A stretch of DNA of 64,000 nucleotides from Artemia franciscana. Its lineage: Eukaryota > Arthropoda > Branchiopoda > Anostraca > Artemiidae. The notes beneath the pieces are model-generated. The model was not told the origin of the DNA and did no database searches. It was given only the letters and a program-made list of their open reading frames with translations. The stretch's first letter is position 1; each line of letters begins with the position of its first letter. The position numbers and the translations under genes were made by a program. Below are positions 45,401 through 56,904 of the stretch, piece by piece. The stretch covers positions 8,195,702-8,259,701 of the forward strand of contig NC_088873.1 of NCBI RefSeq assembly GCF_032884065.1. The letters are read 5' to 3'.

Positions 45401-45790
45401 CTGGGGGCATGTAAGGTATATATAGAAAGGGTGATTGTATAAACTTTACAGGGACTGATTGGATTTGTGAATAAGAAGTTCTAGTACCCTTTTAAGACTC
45501 GGAGTCATTGGGGGGTGGATATTCCTCACCACACCTCATGTATTTTATCCAAATGCATCTGATAGAACTTTTGAGATGGCCATTTTCTGTCACAGAAACT
45601 TTGAAAAAGGCTCATTCGATTGGAAATTGAAAGGGCTAGTGTCTTTTTATTAGTCAAAAGTGATTGAAGGGCATCAAGCTCCCCCCAACCATCAGTTTCC
45701 AAAACACATCTAATCAGAATTTTGAGATAGCCATTATTTTCAGTATAGTTGAAAGGTCTGGAAATTTTCTCTTTGAAAACCCCATACCTT
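42490..45790. repeat. ~425-bp satellite, dimer of two monomer types
   Basis: The landmark ggagggcaactaac recurs near 42632, 43961, 44391, 44813, 45232 and 45666; the last five are 419-434 bp apart. Each unit holds one C-type part (gattggagggcaactaacc..cccatgcccaccatttcc, aaattatgtctttgaggatgac, ccctgggggcatataagg) and one A-type part (ttggtaatcagaagttctagtgccc, gatcagagggtgg, cctgaaatgtatctgat). Types A and C are those of the 36.3-38.2 kb trimer; B is absent. Many short frames here are by-products. A 619-bp element interrupts the second unit. Confidence 0.88.
43110..43728. mobile_element. hAT-type miniature inverted-repeat element, copy 2 (in satellite)
   Basis: Same element as 23374-23986, in the opposite orientation (internal caaataacaggaattgcattttcag against its complement). 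Inverted ends are about 140 bp. It is flanked by GTAAAAAC (43102-43109) and GTAGAAAC (43729-43736), a 7/8 direct repeat; the uninterrupted satellite reads GTAGAAAC at this point (42833-42840 region). It therefore inserted into an existing satellite unit. Confidence 0.85.
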
Positions 45791-45879
45791 TTCAAGACCA
45801 GATTAAATCAGATTTTTTCTCATTAAGAGCTAGTAAATTACATGTGATGGCCCTCCTTTTTACACCTTAAACCAGGTGC

Positions 45880-46800
45880 ACATCACTTTGTAAAAAGAAC
45901 CACCATGGTAGGCTCCAAGAGTCAAGGACTGGTCTCCAAATTGCCTTATACAGGCTTGAGGCTTCAATAAGATTCTACATGATCAGCTTTTAATAAGTCC
46001 AAGGGTCGATTTTGCTCTGGAAGCAGTTTCTACAGAGTGTTTGCTGAACTTTAAAAGGTTATCTATAGTGACTCCGAGGTCTTTGCCACTGGTGCAAAGT
46101 GGAAGTGGCACGGAATGATGTCAGGTTATCAGATATAGTATATTGGTCCTGAGGATTATTGTGGCCAAAATGTATTTGGATATATTAAAAGTCATATCTG
46201 CCCATGCCTGTTTACAATCAAGGTCAGATTGTATTTATGATTTGTTGGGTACACCAAATAGTTTGTATCATCAGAGTAAGGGTTAAGAAATGGCTGAATT
46301 TGGATATCATGTCATTTAATATAAAGAAAATTTAGTGCGGGTCCAAGAACATTCCGTGGGGAATGCCATATAGGACTTTGCAAGGTTTTGAGTAGGTTAA
46401 TTTCCATCTGTTTTGAAATGTGTTGTGTCTGTAGCTTTTAACTTAGAATGAAGCCAATTATGTGAGACCTTGTCAAACACTTTGGCTAGGTCTAAAGAAT
46501 CAAATCAACAGGAAGGTCTATGTCCAGTAGCTGGATAACCTGTTCATAATTATCTAGAAGGTTGATTTCTACAGATTTTCATGAGAGAAGGCTGAGCTAC
46601 CTGTCGGGGATAATACTGTTATTAACAAGGTGTTGGAGAAGCACATCATTAACAATCCTCTCATCAACTTTTGTAACAAAAGATGAGAGGCTGAAAAGTC
46701 TATAATTATCAGCTTTGGATCTATCCCCCTTTTAAAGATAGGCATGATATAGGCTAGTCCCAAATGGAGGGGACTTTCTTATGATCAAGGAAATGGTGAA
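45880..46800 (-). pseudogene. CR1/L2-like LINE reverse transcriptase relic
   Basis: Minus-strand frames in order: LGLAYIMPIFKRGIDPK (RT palm start), LLQKLMRGLLM, then segments matching the fingers/palm, NPYSDDTNYLVYPTN (catalytic box, Y-S-D-D in place of Y-A-D-D), and GKDLGVTIDNLLKFSKH with ASRAKSTLGLIK (post-palm). Stops and frameshifts fall between them. Non-functional, sitting in the DPM3 intron in antisense. Confidence 0.75.
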
Positions 46801-47199
46801 ACTCTTTTCTTATCAAAGTTTTTCTTACAGAAGAATTTTTTCCTACAGTTTTTCCTTACTAAAGTTTTTCCTACAGGAAAAGGCAATACAACAGTATTGC
46901 CTTTTCTCACATTTATGACATGATTTTCAATTTTTAAAACCTCGTAAGTCAAAATATAGCTAACCAACGTACTTCCCTTGGGCCTCTTTTCATCCGTAGA
47001 CATTTTTCTGAAAGTATTACTTTTATAACACTAATCCTGTCTAAATTCATTAAAAGTCAGTGCCCTTTAGAGAGAAATGATGAAGAGATACATACTTTTG
47101 AAGATCTTCTTCTAAAGAAGCCTCCATTATCCAGATGTTACTATGGAAAGAAAAGGTAAAGAGATGGCAGATTTTACTTGTTCATAGTGATGAGAACAA

Positions 47200-48310
47200 T
47201 GCTTTTGGTTCTCCTCATCTTTTTTAATTAGTGTAATGCCAATTGCCTTACTGGAAGAATGCAAAGAGATATAGTAAGTTGTAGTGCCTCATCAAAAGTT
47301 CAGAGAAAAAGCAGAGCTTTTCAAGAAAGCTACTTAGGTGATGATGTCAAATTATATTCATAAACAGATAATCCTCAATATCACAAGGTTATACAACAGG
47401 ACATTGATGCACTGTGGAAGTAGAGTCCTTCAAATTCAATGTTTGGAAATGTGACAAAAACTTGTGTTGTCCATTATATAAGCAGAAGCACATTAGAGGA
47501 TGCATATAACATTTATTTAAGAACAATTGATGCAATAGAACAATAGAAACGGTGATATGCCTCATTGTCAGCTTTGAAAATTGGCTAAAATGTGATATGC
47601 AGGACTTACATAAAAAAAATACAAATTCTCATCTCCACACTCTAAAACATACATTTTGTAAGTTTAGTTTGCACAGCTTTAAAATACTATACAAAGCATC
47701 TGGTTGGCCTATTTTTGACTGTTGCCCTAGCATGTAATATCTGTTTAACTGCTTTGATAGCTACAAAGTGGTGTGTGACAAGGTTATTTCACATGTGAGT
47801 TGTATTTGCTGAATTATTTTCAGCACAATTTACAATTTTTAAGCTTCCAGTTTTGTAGCATTATGACTGATTTGAGGGATACAATCAGGATTATTTATCA
47901 AACTGACAATTTGGGCCTCAATATGTTCTCTAGATTTTTGCTTTGCAGAGCTACCAGGTAAAACCCATTACAAGTTATATCCCCAACCCAAAGTGACTGG
48001 AAAGAGCAATTCTGTTTTCCGAGTTTGTAACTGCTGGAACCCTCTTCCAGAGGATTTTGTATGTTCTGATTCTCAAATTGTGAAATGTTGATTTATGTAT
48101 GTTATAGCAGTTGTTGATTGAATTAACTAATCAACGTACTTTGTTATTTGTGTTTATGCCCAACAAGTCAATTCTTTCTGTATTGTGGTAAAAATTTTAT
48201 TCAGCATTTGTCTGTACTTTTTGATTGCAGTTGGCTTGTAAAACACAAATTTCTTGTGTTTTTTAAAAATATATCAAAAAGAGAAATAAAACCAGAAGCA
48301 AAAAATATTC
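47200..48310 (+). pseudogene. CR1/Jockey-like LINE relic
   Basis: Plus-strand frames give Y-L-G-D-D-V-K-L-Y near 47330-47360 (the YADD box altered to LGDD), then VIQQDIDALWK, later KLYPQPKVTGKSNSVFRV and NCWNPLPEDFVCSDSQIVK near 48020-48090, the usual C-terminal end. Frames are interrupted. It lies in the DPM3 intron in sense orientation and ends near an A-rich stretch at about 48270. Confidence 0.65.
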
Positions 48311-48947
48311 CACAGTTGTAATTGAGTTATGACGAATTTGGCTTGAACATTAGAACTTATGCCACAATTCCATTTGAAAGTTTACTGCCATAATGAAAAG
48401 CTAATCAACCAACAGAAAATCCAATAAAATTGTTTTTCAAAGAATAGAGAAGGACAGGGAATTCAATTAGCTGACTCATTTGGTATTTTGTCAATGAAAT
48501 GCAGATTCATATTTTGTAGAAGCAATAATTTGAAATTTGAAAGTCATAAACAATAAACTTTGCAAGAAGATTCTTGTTTAATTTAGGCAATGAAATTAAA
48601 AAATTCAATGTGATTTTTTTTCATCATTAAAATACTTCCTGCCTTCCTTAAACTTACCCACAATTTATGTCATGTAACTAAAGAATCCAAGGGGTATGTT
48701 TTCACCAAGATCTTTGAGAATTTGCACATAAGAAAAGGCCCGTAACCAAGAATTTTTTTTTTTGGGAGGGGGTTACAAAGAAAAACTTTGTGATTATCGA
48801 GGCTTTTGTGTACAAAAACTTGTTTACATCTATTGGTGTTACTTGTCTACGAGTTGGACAAAACTTTTGATTGGAGGGGATTGAACTGGATAACCCCACC
48901 CCCTTTCCATGGATTTGGCCTTGCATAAAAAATTCAGTTATTCTTAT

Positions 48948-49146
48948 ACAAATACTACTACTACTAATCACTCACTGCAAAACCAAGGCCTCTGAGGCCA
49001 ACACAGCCACGCGTGCTCCTCCTCCACCCCAATTTATTCAAAACCTCCCTCCACCCCAAACCTGGACGACCTGCTTTCTCTTTAGCCAGATATGGGTGGC
49101 CGAGAAGGACAATCTTCGGCAATCTGCCATCCTACATATACAGAAC
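48948..49146 (-). mobile_element. RTE-like LINE 3' fragment, minus strand
   Basis: A trinucleotide tail (aatactactactactaatcactcactgc), then ccaaggcctctgaggccaacacagcc, cctggacgacctgctttctctttagcc and gacaatcttcggcaatctgccatcc. Same 3' end as 59403-59650, with an internal deletion of the gacatccttcca segment. Confidence 0.8.
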
Positions 49147-49896
49147 GTGCCTTAGATAATTATAAATAATAAATAAATAATAAAAAATGAAATAAATAAA
49201 ATACGTTTATTCATTATGTTTTTTTTAACGAGGTTTTCAGTTTTCGATTACTAAGTAGGCTGTGAGAGGAGCATTAAGAATTTTCTAACATGGATATTAT
49301 AATGGTACCCTTATCATGTTCCCAGCTTTTTCCCTCCAGAAGGTGCCATAAGGTGCTTTACAATGTAGCTATCAAGACGAACTTATAAAAGCAGATAGAG
49401 AATTATAGTAGCTTGTAAATGAGCCATTAAATATCTTCTTGTGATCTTGTGGTAATCTGCCAGTCCTGGCAGAAAAAATTAGAAACTAACCATCCAAAAA
49501 AGTGATTTTCCTCCTGTTTTAAGATGGAGGCTCAAAACTTCCAATTATAGGGGGTTTAGACCATGACAAAGCCATTAGTTATCTTAGAATTTGCATTCCC
49601 CAGGCTTTTGACACCCTTTGGGCTAAAACTGGTGTTTTGTGGCACAAGATAGCAGGCAAAGCCACTTTGGCGTGGAACAATCTCTTTTGTTATATAAAAA
49701 GATTATCATCTACTGATGATCGATCAACAATCTAAGTAGTCACTGTAGCACTCTTGTCATTATCAGCTGGCGATTTATGAGTAAAGATGGAACTTACTTT
49801 GCGTTTCATGCTGTAAGGCTTGATTCTCACAACATACAGCTGTTTCCAAGACAAGCGGAAGGGGGCTGGAAACTTTCAGTTTAGTACTACTACTAT

Positions 49897-52742
49897 CAGA
49901 GGTGGACTGGGAACTAAAAGCTAAGGGGGCATTTGTGTTAGGCGACCCTACCTATGGCCATCCTTATAGAAGGGTTTTTTTCATGTTTAAATAGAAAGAG
50001 TCTTGAACAGTGAGTAGAAATGGTGCTCCGCGTCTTTCTCGCCGACATTTGCGTGGCCAGGCAAATCAGCACTACCCGTTAAGTATGAAGTAAGGTTACA
50101 GTAGAAAGAGGAAAGATGCCGCTGATTATTTCTTGTGCCAGATCTCCCTGGTGCTCGGTTGGATCCAGGTTTTCGCACAAAGGGAGAGCAGCATCGTGTT
50201 TTCAGCTATATAAAATTTTCAGCTTTCGTCTGCATCGTGGAAATCTGGGTCTAAAAAAACATTCACGGGTGCTTGTCCTCTTCAGAAGGATGTTAAACAG
50301 CACTGAGAGTTTTTCGACTTTCCATCAGAACATAAAATATACATTGATCAGATACAAAACAAAATAACTGTCTGAAAGAGGAAAAAACTACTGCACTCAC
50401 AAAAGCAATATCAAAGTCTTCGAATATCTTTTTACGTCATCTTTTTACATCTTCAAACTGCGCTGAATCAAGTAGCTCCCGCTCACATGGCATCAACATG
50501 AATGCTTCCAAGAAACTGTCTGATATTGTGGTTCTAAATCTTGTCTTATGAGCTTCAGTTTTCTGAATGATTTTTCATAGCTGACTTATCATAGCAGATA
50601 TTCGTAGACTAGAAAAACTGAAATGTAGGCTGATGAGCACAGATTGAGCCTTAATAGCAGCCGATACGGTAAATTATGAAGTTTTAGCACGAATTGTAGG
50701 AACTTGAATCTTTCACATCATCCCGTCCACATTCAGCTCCAAGTTCTAGTTCATTATCATATTCTGCAGCAGGCCTAGTCTGGCTATTTTTACGACCCAT
50801 GCTAATAGTTTGGTCGTAAACAGAGGCAAAGCTCTTTAGCTCTGGCCTCAGCTCATCATGACAAACCTTCGCCATCTCCAAGACTCTGGCATTTTACCTC
50901 GACGCACAAGGCTTAACGTGGTGGGCTGCAAGAAATTTTCGTGGGAAATAAACTGTTTGTTGTCTGAAAATCTTTCTTTCAGGTTGGTTGTTATTTAGCC
51001 AATTACTAACCTGAATGCTTCGAATCGAAATCGCTGTTCCAGATCTTCAGGTCAAGAGTCTTTTGCCGTGTCTCCTGGAAACCGCTTTTTCTTGGCAAAG
51101 CTACAAGCTGGTATCTCTGAGCTAATTTCAATGTCCAATTAAGTGGTCTCTAGAAGGCCCCGGATCGTTGACACAAACTTAGTGGCGTCTTCTTTGACGA
51201 TTTTGAAGGAAATAATCTTTATGCCATTCTTTCTTTATCAACCGTGCTCTAGGTCGTCTAAAACTCCAATCCTTTTGGTGGATATACATTGAAAGAGGGC
51301 CAGTGACGTCAAATACAGCAAGAAACAAGTGAGCGGTTAGGATTGTTCTTGTAGTCCATAAGCTTACTCAGCAGTGAGTCGGCCTCAGATGAAGTTTTGA
51401 GTCAAAAGAACTGTTGTTTTCCACTGAGGGCAAAACGTTCACTACATCTAAGTACAGGCAATTGGCACCGAAACACATCCAAACAAACGACTTCTCTTTT
51501 GTCCGCAAATGAGTTTCAACAATTTTCCGTAACCTTTTCAACTTAGATTGTTCTTCTTTTGTGTTCTCTACTTGTTGCCGTCACAGGCTCATTCGCTTCT
51601 GCAACTCAGCAAAGAAACGAAATCCTGTTTATGGTACCAGAGAGATTCCTCACCTTTGTTGCAGTGCAACAATCAACGACACAAAGGTTTTCCCATAATC
51701 CAAGGACTGTAAAAAGTCTGATTCGGTCATTGGCCTTTGATTTAATGACAGCGAAATCTGAAAAAAAAAATGACCGAAGGAAAAAAGCTGTTTTTCTAGG
51801 CGTCCGTGGCGAAGCCTAATCTGCTGAGACTGAAAAAGCAATGCCATAAAAACAGGAAATTTAAACCAAGGCAAGAATGACTCATAGGGTCGACTCAACG
51901 AACCCTGAATGGGTGCGGCTCTGTCCAAGCTGTGCTCGCCTAAGCACCTGATTTGATCAATAATCGTCTCAACTGAAATGGTATAACCGACACAGTCTTA
52001 ATAGACTGACAGGCTTTTTTATATCAAGGTATGCCCCTAAGTCATCAATAGTGACAGTCATGCAAAAAAAAAACTTGGAATCGAAGACCAGCTTAGAAAA
52101 AACTTCGAATCCTTGCCCATAAGTTGAAAAAAGCGGTGAAAAGGTCTACTGACCTTAGACCTCGCTATAAATGCTAACCTTTTCTGTTTTGGGTCTTTTT
52201 CAGCCTCGGAAAGTTATTTTCTTTGCTTCAGTCATAGCTTTTCCACTTCTCCCTTAATGTTTCCTTCAGTCACCTCATCCATCTTCTCACAAGTTTAAAA
52301 GTGATGAGCGCGATAGCCAATATGTTTCACTTTTTCTAAGCTAAAATCCTTTTACTTAAGAAAACGAGACAAATTTTGTCATTTAACGCTTCCCAACTGA
52401 ACACCTTGACGTTCCAATATGTACTGCCTCTCCTGCTATTTTGTAACGGAATCGGGTACACAATGACAACCAAAAATCCAACCCCTGAGTCATGTGACCT
52501 CTGGATTATATTTATCAGATTTCAGCCTTTGAACAAACCTGTTTGACAGCAGCATCCGTCACTTCCTAGGGCAGGATGCTGCCATCTTTAATAAATCTGT
52601 ACGTAGGCCTATAATAAAACAGCCAAAAAATTGTCAAGCGGGATTTTTCTTTGAACCTTATGTCAACTGCGCGTCTGCACTTAGAGAAAAAACGACCGGC
52701 CCGGGACATTACCCCCTTGCCACCTGACCCAGTCCGCCTCTA
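49897..52742 (-). mobile_element. 2.85-kb hAT transposon, inactive
   Basis: The left end is CAGAGGTGGACTGGG and the right end is its imperfect inverse (CCCAGTCCGCCTCTA). It is flanked by ACTACTAT (49889-49896) and ACTACTAC (52743-52750), an 8-bp target duplication with one mismatch, as expected for hAT. The target is the trinucleotide tail of an RTE-like LINE, whose remainder continues at 52751. It carries a broken transposase on the minus strand. Confidence 0.85.
50440..52400 (-). pseudogene. hAT transposase-like (ZMYM1/DUF4371-type) pseudogene
   Basis: Minus-strand fragments in order include HIGYRAHHF, QKRLAFIARSKVSRPF, LDRAAPIQGSLSRPYESF, KSFVWMCFGANCLYLDVV, SEADSLLSKLMDYKNNPNRS, FDVTGPLSMYIHQKD and EMAKVCHDELRPELKSFASV. 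The LLSKLMDY..FDVTGPLSMYIQ-type stretch and the following helices are typical of hAT transposases related to ZMYM1-like proteins. In-frame stops and frame changes separate the fragments, so no functional protein is made. The family assignment rests on the motif pattern plus the hAT ends of the host element. Confidence 0.6.
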
Positions 52743-52750
52743 ACTACTAC

Positions 52751-52815
52751 TAACAACTCACCGCAGCACCAAGCCGCCTGTGGCTTGCTCTCAAAGCTTC
52801 CCTCTTAACACTCTC
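52751..52815 (-). mobile_element. RTE-like LINE 3' end split by the hAT element
   Basis: The stretch taacaactcaccgcagcaccaagccgcctgtggcttgctctcaaagcttccctcttaacactctccca is the minus-strand 3' end of the LINE family. Its trinucleotide tail continues on the other side of the hAT insertion (49880-49896, ttagtactactactat). Confidence 0.75.
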
Positions 52816-53023
52816 CCACTATTGAAAACAGATTGGCTATATTAAAATTTGCATTTTTCTGGCATTTTGACTATCTTTGGGCAGAAATTGACATTAGGTG
52901 GTACAAAATGGTAGAAAATGCAACTTTGCTGTGATTGATTGAGTTTTAATATGTGTGTCTTATTCAATCCTGAAGCTAGTCAAGATTTGCTCATCCTTTA
53001 TCTGATTGAGTGATTTTTTATAG

Positions 53024-53155
53024 GTCATATCAGCTTTTATTGTTATCTGGAGGACTTACAACTTCAATGACTGTAAAGAGGCAGAAATTGAACTGCAGAG
53101 GCAAATTGAGGAGGCAAAAGCTGATTTGCTGTTAAAAGGATTCGTCTTTGATTGA
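53024..53155 (+). CDS. DPM3: Dolichol-phosphate mannose synthase subunit 3, exon 2
   Basis: Starts after a tgattttttatag acceptor (AG 53022-53023) in phase 0 and ends at TGA 53153-53155. It encodes 43 residues: the rest of the second membrane span (VISAFIVIW), then YNFNDCKEAEIELQRQIEEA and KADLLLKGF. This matches the human C-terminal cytosolic helix [20 protein letters not shown], which binds DPM1 and is required for complex assembly; the D-C pair and the heptad-like spacing are kept. No internal stops. This is the strongest homology in the window, and it identifies the gene together with exon 1. Confidence 0.93.
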   Translation, partial: VISAFIVIWRTYNFNDCKEAEIELQRQIEEAKADLLLKGFVFD

Positions 53156-53454
53156 TTGTGGTCCCCGGGTTTTCTTTTATAAAATTTTTTAATTTTTATT
53201 AACCAAGCATTCCAAAAGTAAAGTTTTCTAATCTTGATTTCAAAGAAGAAATTATACTTTTTGATGAATTTTGAAAATCTGAAGATATTTTTTTATACTT
53301 AGTTTGTGTTTTTGATTGTATTGATAATTTTTCTATCGGAGGTTGTTTAGAATCCAGGGTGTAACACCATGTTTGAAAATGAATTTAATTAGGAGTATAT
53401 GAGCTTTATTAGCATTTAAAGTAAATGCTTTAATAGGAGTAAGTGAGGATTAAG

Positions 53455-53645
53455 AGATGATGTTAAGTACTGAGAAAATTGACCAAGTGGATTGCTTCAC
53501 TTACCTACGTTGACTTATTAATAAGGAAGGTGAATGTAGTGAAGATACAAGATATAGCATAGCCATGGTATAGGGTACCTTTTTCACAGTTCAAAAGTTT
53601 GGAGGAATAGGAAGACAGGTCTTAGAGCTATAATTTGGGATATGT
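53455..53645 (+). pseudogene. RTE-like LINE fragment
   Basis: Frames give KIDQVDCFTYL and KEGECSEDTRYSIAM, then a shifted frame resembling the KVW(K)NRK segment. This corresponds to 57957-58095 of the larger LINE (GSFSYLGSIISKDGGSSEDV). One stop and at least one frameshift. Confidence 0.7.
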
Positions 53646-53655
53646 GAAGCTAGTT

Positions 53656-54302
53656 CTAGTTCCAGTTCCAAAATTTGTGTAAGGTATATAAACTACCATT
53701 TAGTCCGTTCACCCCTTTAACAAAAAAAAGCATCTTTAGATAGTTAACAATCCTTATCCTCTTCTGAAAAATAGCACCTGGAAGGAAAAACATTCCTCCA
53801 ATCAGCAAACGATGGGTTCTCACTAGTAAATTCTTTAATTCAAAAGATGGGTTGTGGGAAGTGCAGGTACTTGAACTGCCTGTTCCCAGCAGTTTAAGGC
53901 CTATAGGTCGACCGGTACCTATACGGCTCTTCCCACTCACTCCCACTCTTTTCTGCACTTTCAGCTCTATTGATGAACCAACACCTTTTCTTATTGTCTT
54001 CTTCATGGTGTAATGATAAGTAATCAATTCGCCAAATAAATCCAAATTTGCACCCAGAAAAACTTAAAGATAATGGTAAAAATGTAGTTTTTCTAAACGT
54101 CACGGTAACTATAGTTAAATGATGCGGAAATGACACTAAAAGCAATACCTTCATTTAGGAAAGTAGGGTTGGGGATGTTTCCACCAAAAAAAATAAAAAA
54201 GATACTGATGAGAAATACACATGTATTTCTTCCAACTTTCGAACATGTATCCCATTGATTTTCATCATTTTTGTTAATTCTCCTTTTTCTAGCAATCGTC
54301 AT
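53656..54302 (-). CDS. Overlapping unrecognised minus-strand frames
   Basis: Three overlapping minus-strand frames: an ATG frame from 54302 (MTIARKRRINKNDENQWDTC and on, 69 codons), 53894-54154 (containing GFIWRIDYLSLHHEEDNKKR, then SEWEEPYRYRSTYRP) and 53656-54045 (TTG start, containing KVQKRVGVSGKSRIGTGRPI). The middle frame is the most protein-like. No family is recognised, and overlapping frames cannot all be coding. A single intron-containing or frameshifted gene convergent with DPM3 is possible. Confidence 0.2.
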
Positions 54303-54353
54303 TTTTTTTTGTGAAACTTCTATTTCTGATTAAAATGGGCGGAGATAAAATGT

Positions 54354-54635
54354 ATGCATAAATCTTCAAAAATTGTGTTTTTATTTAAGAAAGATAGGTA
54401 CAACGATTTCACATGGAGCTTTAGAAGCAATTTTTGTAAGATAGAATTTCATGCTGTTTTTCATCAGCATCATCAAAATAATATTAGGGCAGAGGCTATT
54501 TTGGTGTCGCGAAACTCACTATTGAATGATTTGAAAATCCATTTTAAGAAGCCACCACTTGTTGTGGAGTTTAAGAAGAAACGTCTAAAGTCAAAATGGG
54601 GTAATTCTGCAATGAATGTCAGGCAAGGCAATTGA
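54354..54635 (+). CDS. Hypothetical 93-codon ORF
   Basis: An ATG frame with a basic C-terminus: MHKSSKIVFLFKKDRYNDF, WSFRSNFCKIEFHAVF, ILVSRNSLLNDLKIHFKK and VVEFKKKRLKSKWGNSAMNV. No domain is recognised. Its middle third (ttcatcagcatcatcaaaataatatta.g.cagaggctat.ttggtgtcg) is repeated at 61440-61500, which argues that this is repeat DNA, not a single-copy gene. The start codon context is ordinary and no splice sites are needed. Confidence 0.25.
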   Translation: MHKSSKIVFLFKKDRYNDFTWSFRSNFCKIEFHAVFHQHHQNNIRAEAILVSRNSLLNDLKIHFKKPPLVVEFKKKRLKSKWGNSAMNVRQGN

Positions 54636-54639
54636 TTCA

Positions 54640-56180
54640 ATTTATAAATTTAGACATTTGCTAGACTAATAAAAAAATTTAATTGAACGTTAGTTGAAGA
54701 ACAAGTTGACTGAAATTACAAAGGGGAATAAGAGGTCCAAACCCTACAAGGGCCTCCTATCTGCCTCGAATATTATGCAAGTGAACTTGCAATTACAAGC
54801 TAGGACAGTTGGGCACACAAAAAATTTAACTATTTGTGCTTGACTGTATTGGGTTTGACTGTCTAGGCTTTTTCCCAAGCTCAGGTAGTTTTACCAACAA
54901 AAATGCCCAGATATTCAGTAAAATGGTGTTACCCCAGACTAGGCAGGCTAGGTTAGGTTAGTTAAATTTTCATTAATCAAAATTATAAATTTGCAATCGG
55001 AACCCCTGCCGTTAACCCACAGACCTTATATGAGATGGTCACTCTGGTCTTGATGAAAAAATAGTGAAAAATGAAATTGGCTGAGAATGATGAACTGAGC
55101 TGAGACAATGAATAGACACTATTTGGAAAGTGATTGGGTACTGTGTGTTTCCCATTATAGTAACTGTATATCAAACAAGATGCTTTACGAAGAATGTTGT
55201 GTATGCCCATCGTTTAGTTCTATGATTGAAACAAAAGGTGTGAAGGTTAGGCCGTGTTTAAGGATGGGATCAATCCAGCTTGGTCAGACTAGTACTGTAA
55301 AATTACCGTAAAATAACAGCTCGGTTAGTAAATTTAGTAGAATTGGTAAAATAAGGTAAAATTGGTAAAATAAGGTACTTACCAGGAAATACAGGGTAAA
55401 ACTGGCGTTTTTGAGTTGCCCTGTAGCTACAAAACCAGTTGAGCATTTCTTTTTCAGCAGCACTTACAGCTTCTAATAAAAATTTTTTAATGATTCTGAT
55501 TTTCCTGGACTTAAAAAAGGTAATTCCCCTTCATCTAGAGTTTCAACAATTTAATTGACTGTTTAGTTTACCCCTTTGGTAATCTTGAGCCTAGGGTAAT
55601 ACCTCTGCAATCGGACAGTTCCTGATTTAGGACATCCATTTTGTAATAAAAAAATGAATAGACAAAAAAAAACAAATTTACCAATTTTCGGGAGTAAAGT
55701 CATATTAGTAATTTTTCAACATTTAAACCTAAGTAATGTTACCCTAACAGCCTTGCATATTTCAATAGCCGTATTCAGCTACATTCCTCATTTCCTATGC
55801 ATGCTATGCTCCATTCATTTATAAAAGTACCGAATACAAGTAAAAAGGATGTTTGCAACATTTTGATGACTTTTATCAACTAAGCACATGATCATAATAG
55901 CATAGCGTTCAGTCATTAAGACTGTCTTCAACAGGATTTGCTTGCAAATCTAGCTCCTTCAGTCTTAGATTCTGATTCAGGTGACCGTACCTGCTCCAAA
56001 GCATCCCCCCCCCAAAAAAAGAAGGTCTTGGATACGGCCATGAGGATTATATATCGATTTCTACCTCCAAACTCCCATCGTTTCTCCCTTAGAGCTAATT
56101 CTGTGTTTATCTGAAGACTCTTTCAAAACGACTGCTGAATCAAAACACGGGTCGTTAAACTTGAAAAAGAATTTCTTTTA
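54640..56180. other. Intergenic, no clear gene
   Basis: AT-rich. A short degenerate tandem repeat of ggtaaaat(aa) lies at 55315-55400. A 75-codon minus-strand frame (54983-55210) lacks recognised motifs. A foldback-like scrap is seen at 56240-56310, and a GGGGAATTTTCC-type scrap at 56465-56540. Confidence 0.4.
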
Positions 56181-56904
56181 GACACTGTTGTCAGTAACAA
56201 CTCATTCAGTACCGATTGGTTCAAAAGCAGGCTACATTTTAGAAAAGGGCACTAGAACTTATAATAATCAATTGAACGAGCCCCCTCCAAAGCTTATTCG
56301 ACTACCCCTTCCACAGGAAGTGCTTCTGGGAAAAATAAACGAACGAATATTAATACATTTAACCCTTATGGGTTTTTACTATAGTTAATGCAACAGGATT
56401 GCTCCTGACTTAAACAGGACAGTAGAAATTTTAATTGCTCTTCCAATGAAAATCTGGAATTATCCAAGGGGAAAATAGGGGGAATTTTCCGCGGAGGAGG
56501 GGGAATATTCGGTGGGGGGTATTTTCAGGACCAGTAACAGAAAAGACGGCATGAATGCAAGATTTATCTATGATGTGAAATCTAAAATAAAAATGAGAAT
56601 ATTGATTTTACTTTGGCCCTCCACATTGTTGAAAATCCGGATAATGTAGTTCTTTTTGAAAAGATTCTACTTTTCTGAAAACACATTTGAAAAGAATACT
56701 TTAATATTTGAAGCAAATGGCTTCCCACTTTTTTTTTATGGAGGCAATTGATAATAAAAAAAAAAATCCATTAATAGAGAACCTTGCTTTAAATAGAGAT
56801 GCTGGAGATATTCCTATAAATCCAATTTATTATAACTTAGAATTAAAGGATTGAAATAACATTTTTCCAGTTTAAATTAGATCATCTGACCACACTTTTA
56901 ATGA

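Larger units (their letters stand above)
42232..53023 (+). other. DPM3 intron, 10.8 kb, filled with repeats and transposons
   Basis: Bounded by a GTAAGC donor and a tgattttttatag acceptor, both in phase 0. It contains the ~425-bp satellite, an inverted-repeat element, two LINE relics, LINE tail fragments and a hAT element. Stretches without a recognised feature include 46800-47200, 48300-48940 and 49150-49880. Confidence 0.85.

Noticed and set aside
43959-45870. Many 60-90 codon frames on both strands
   Set aside because: All coincide with the ~425-bp satellite and recur at the same phase in each unit, so they are by-products of the repeat.
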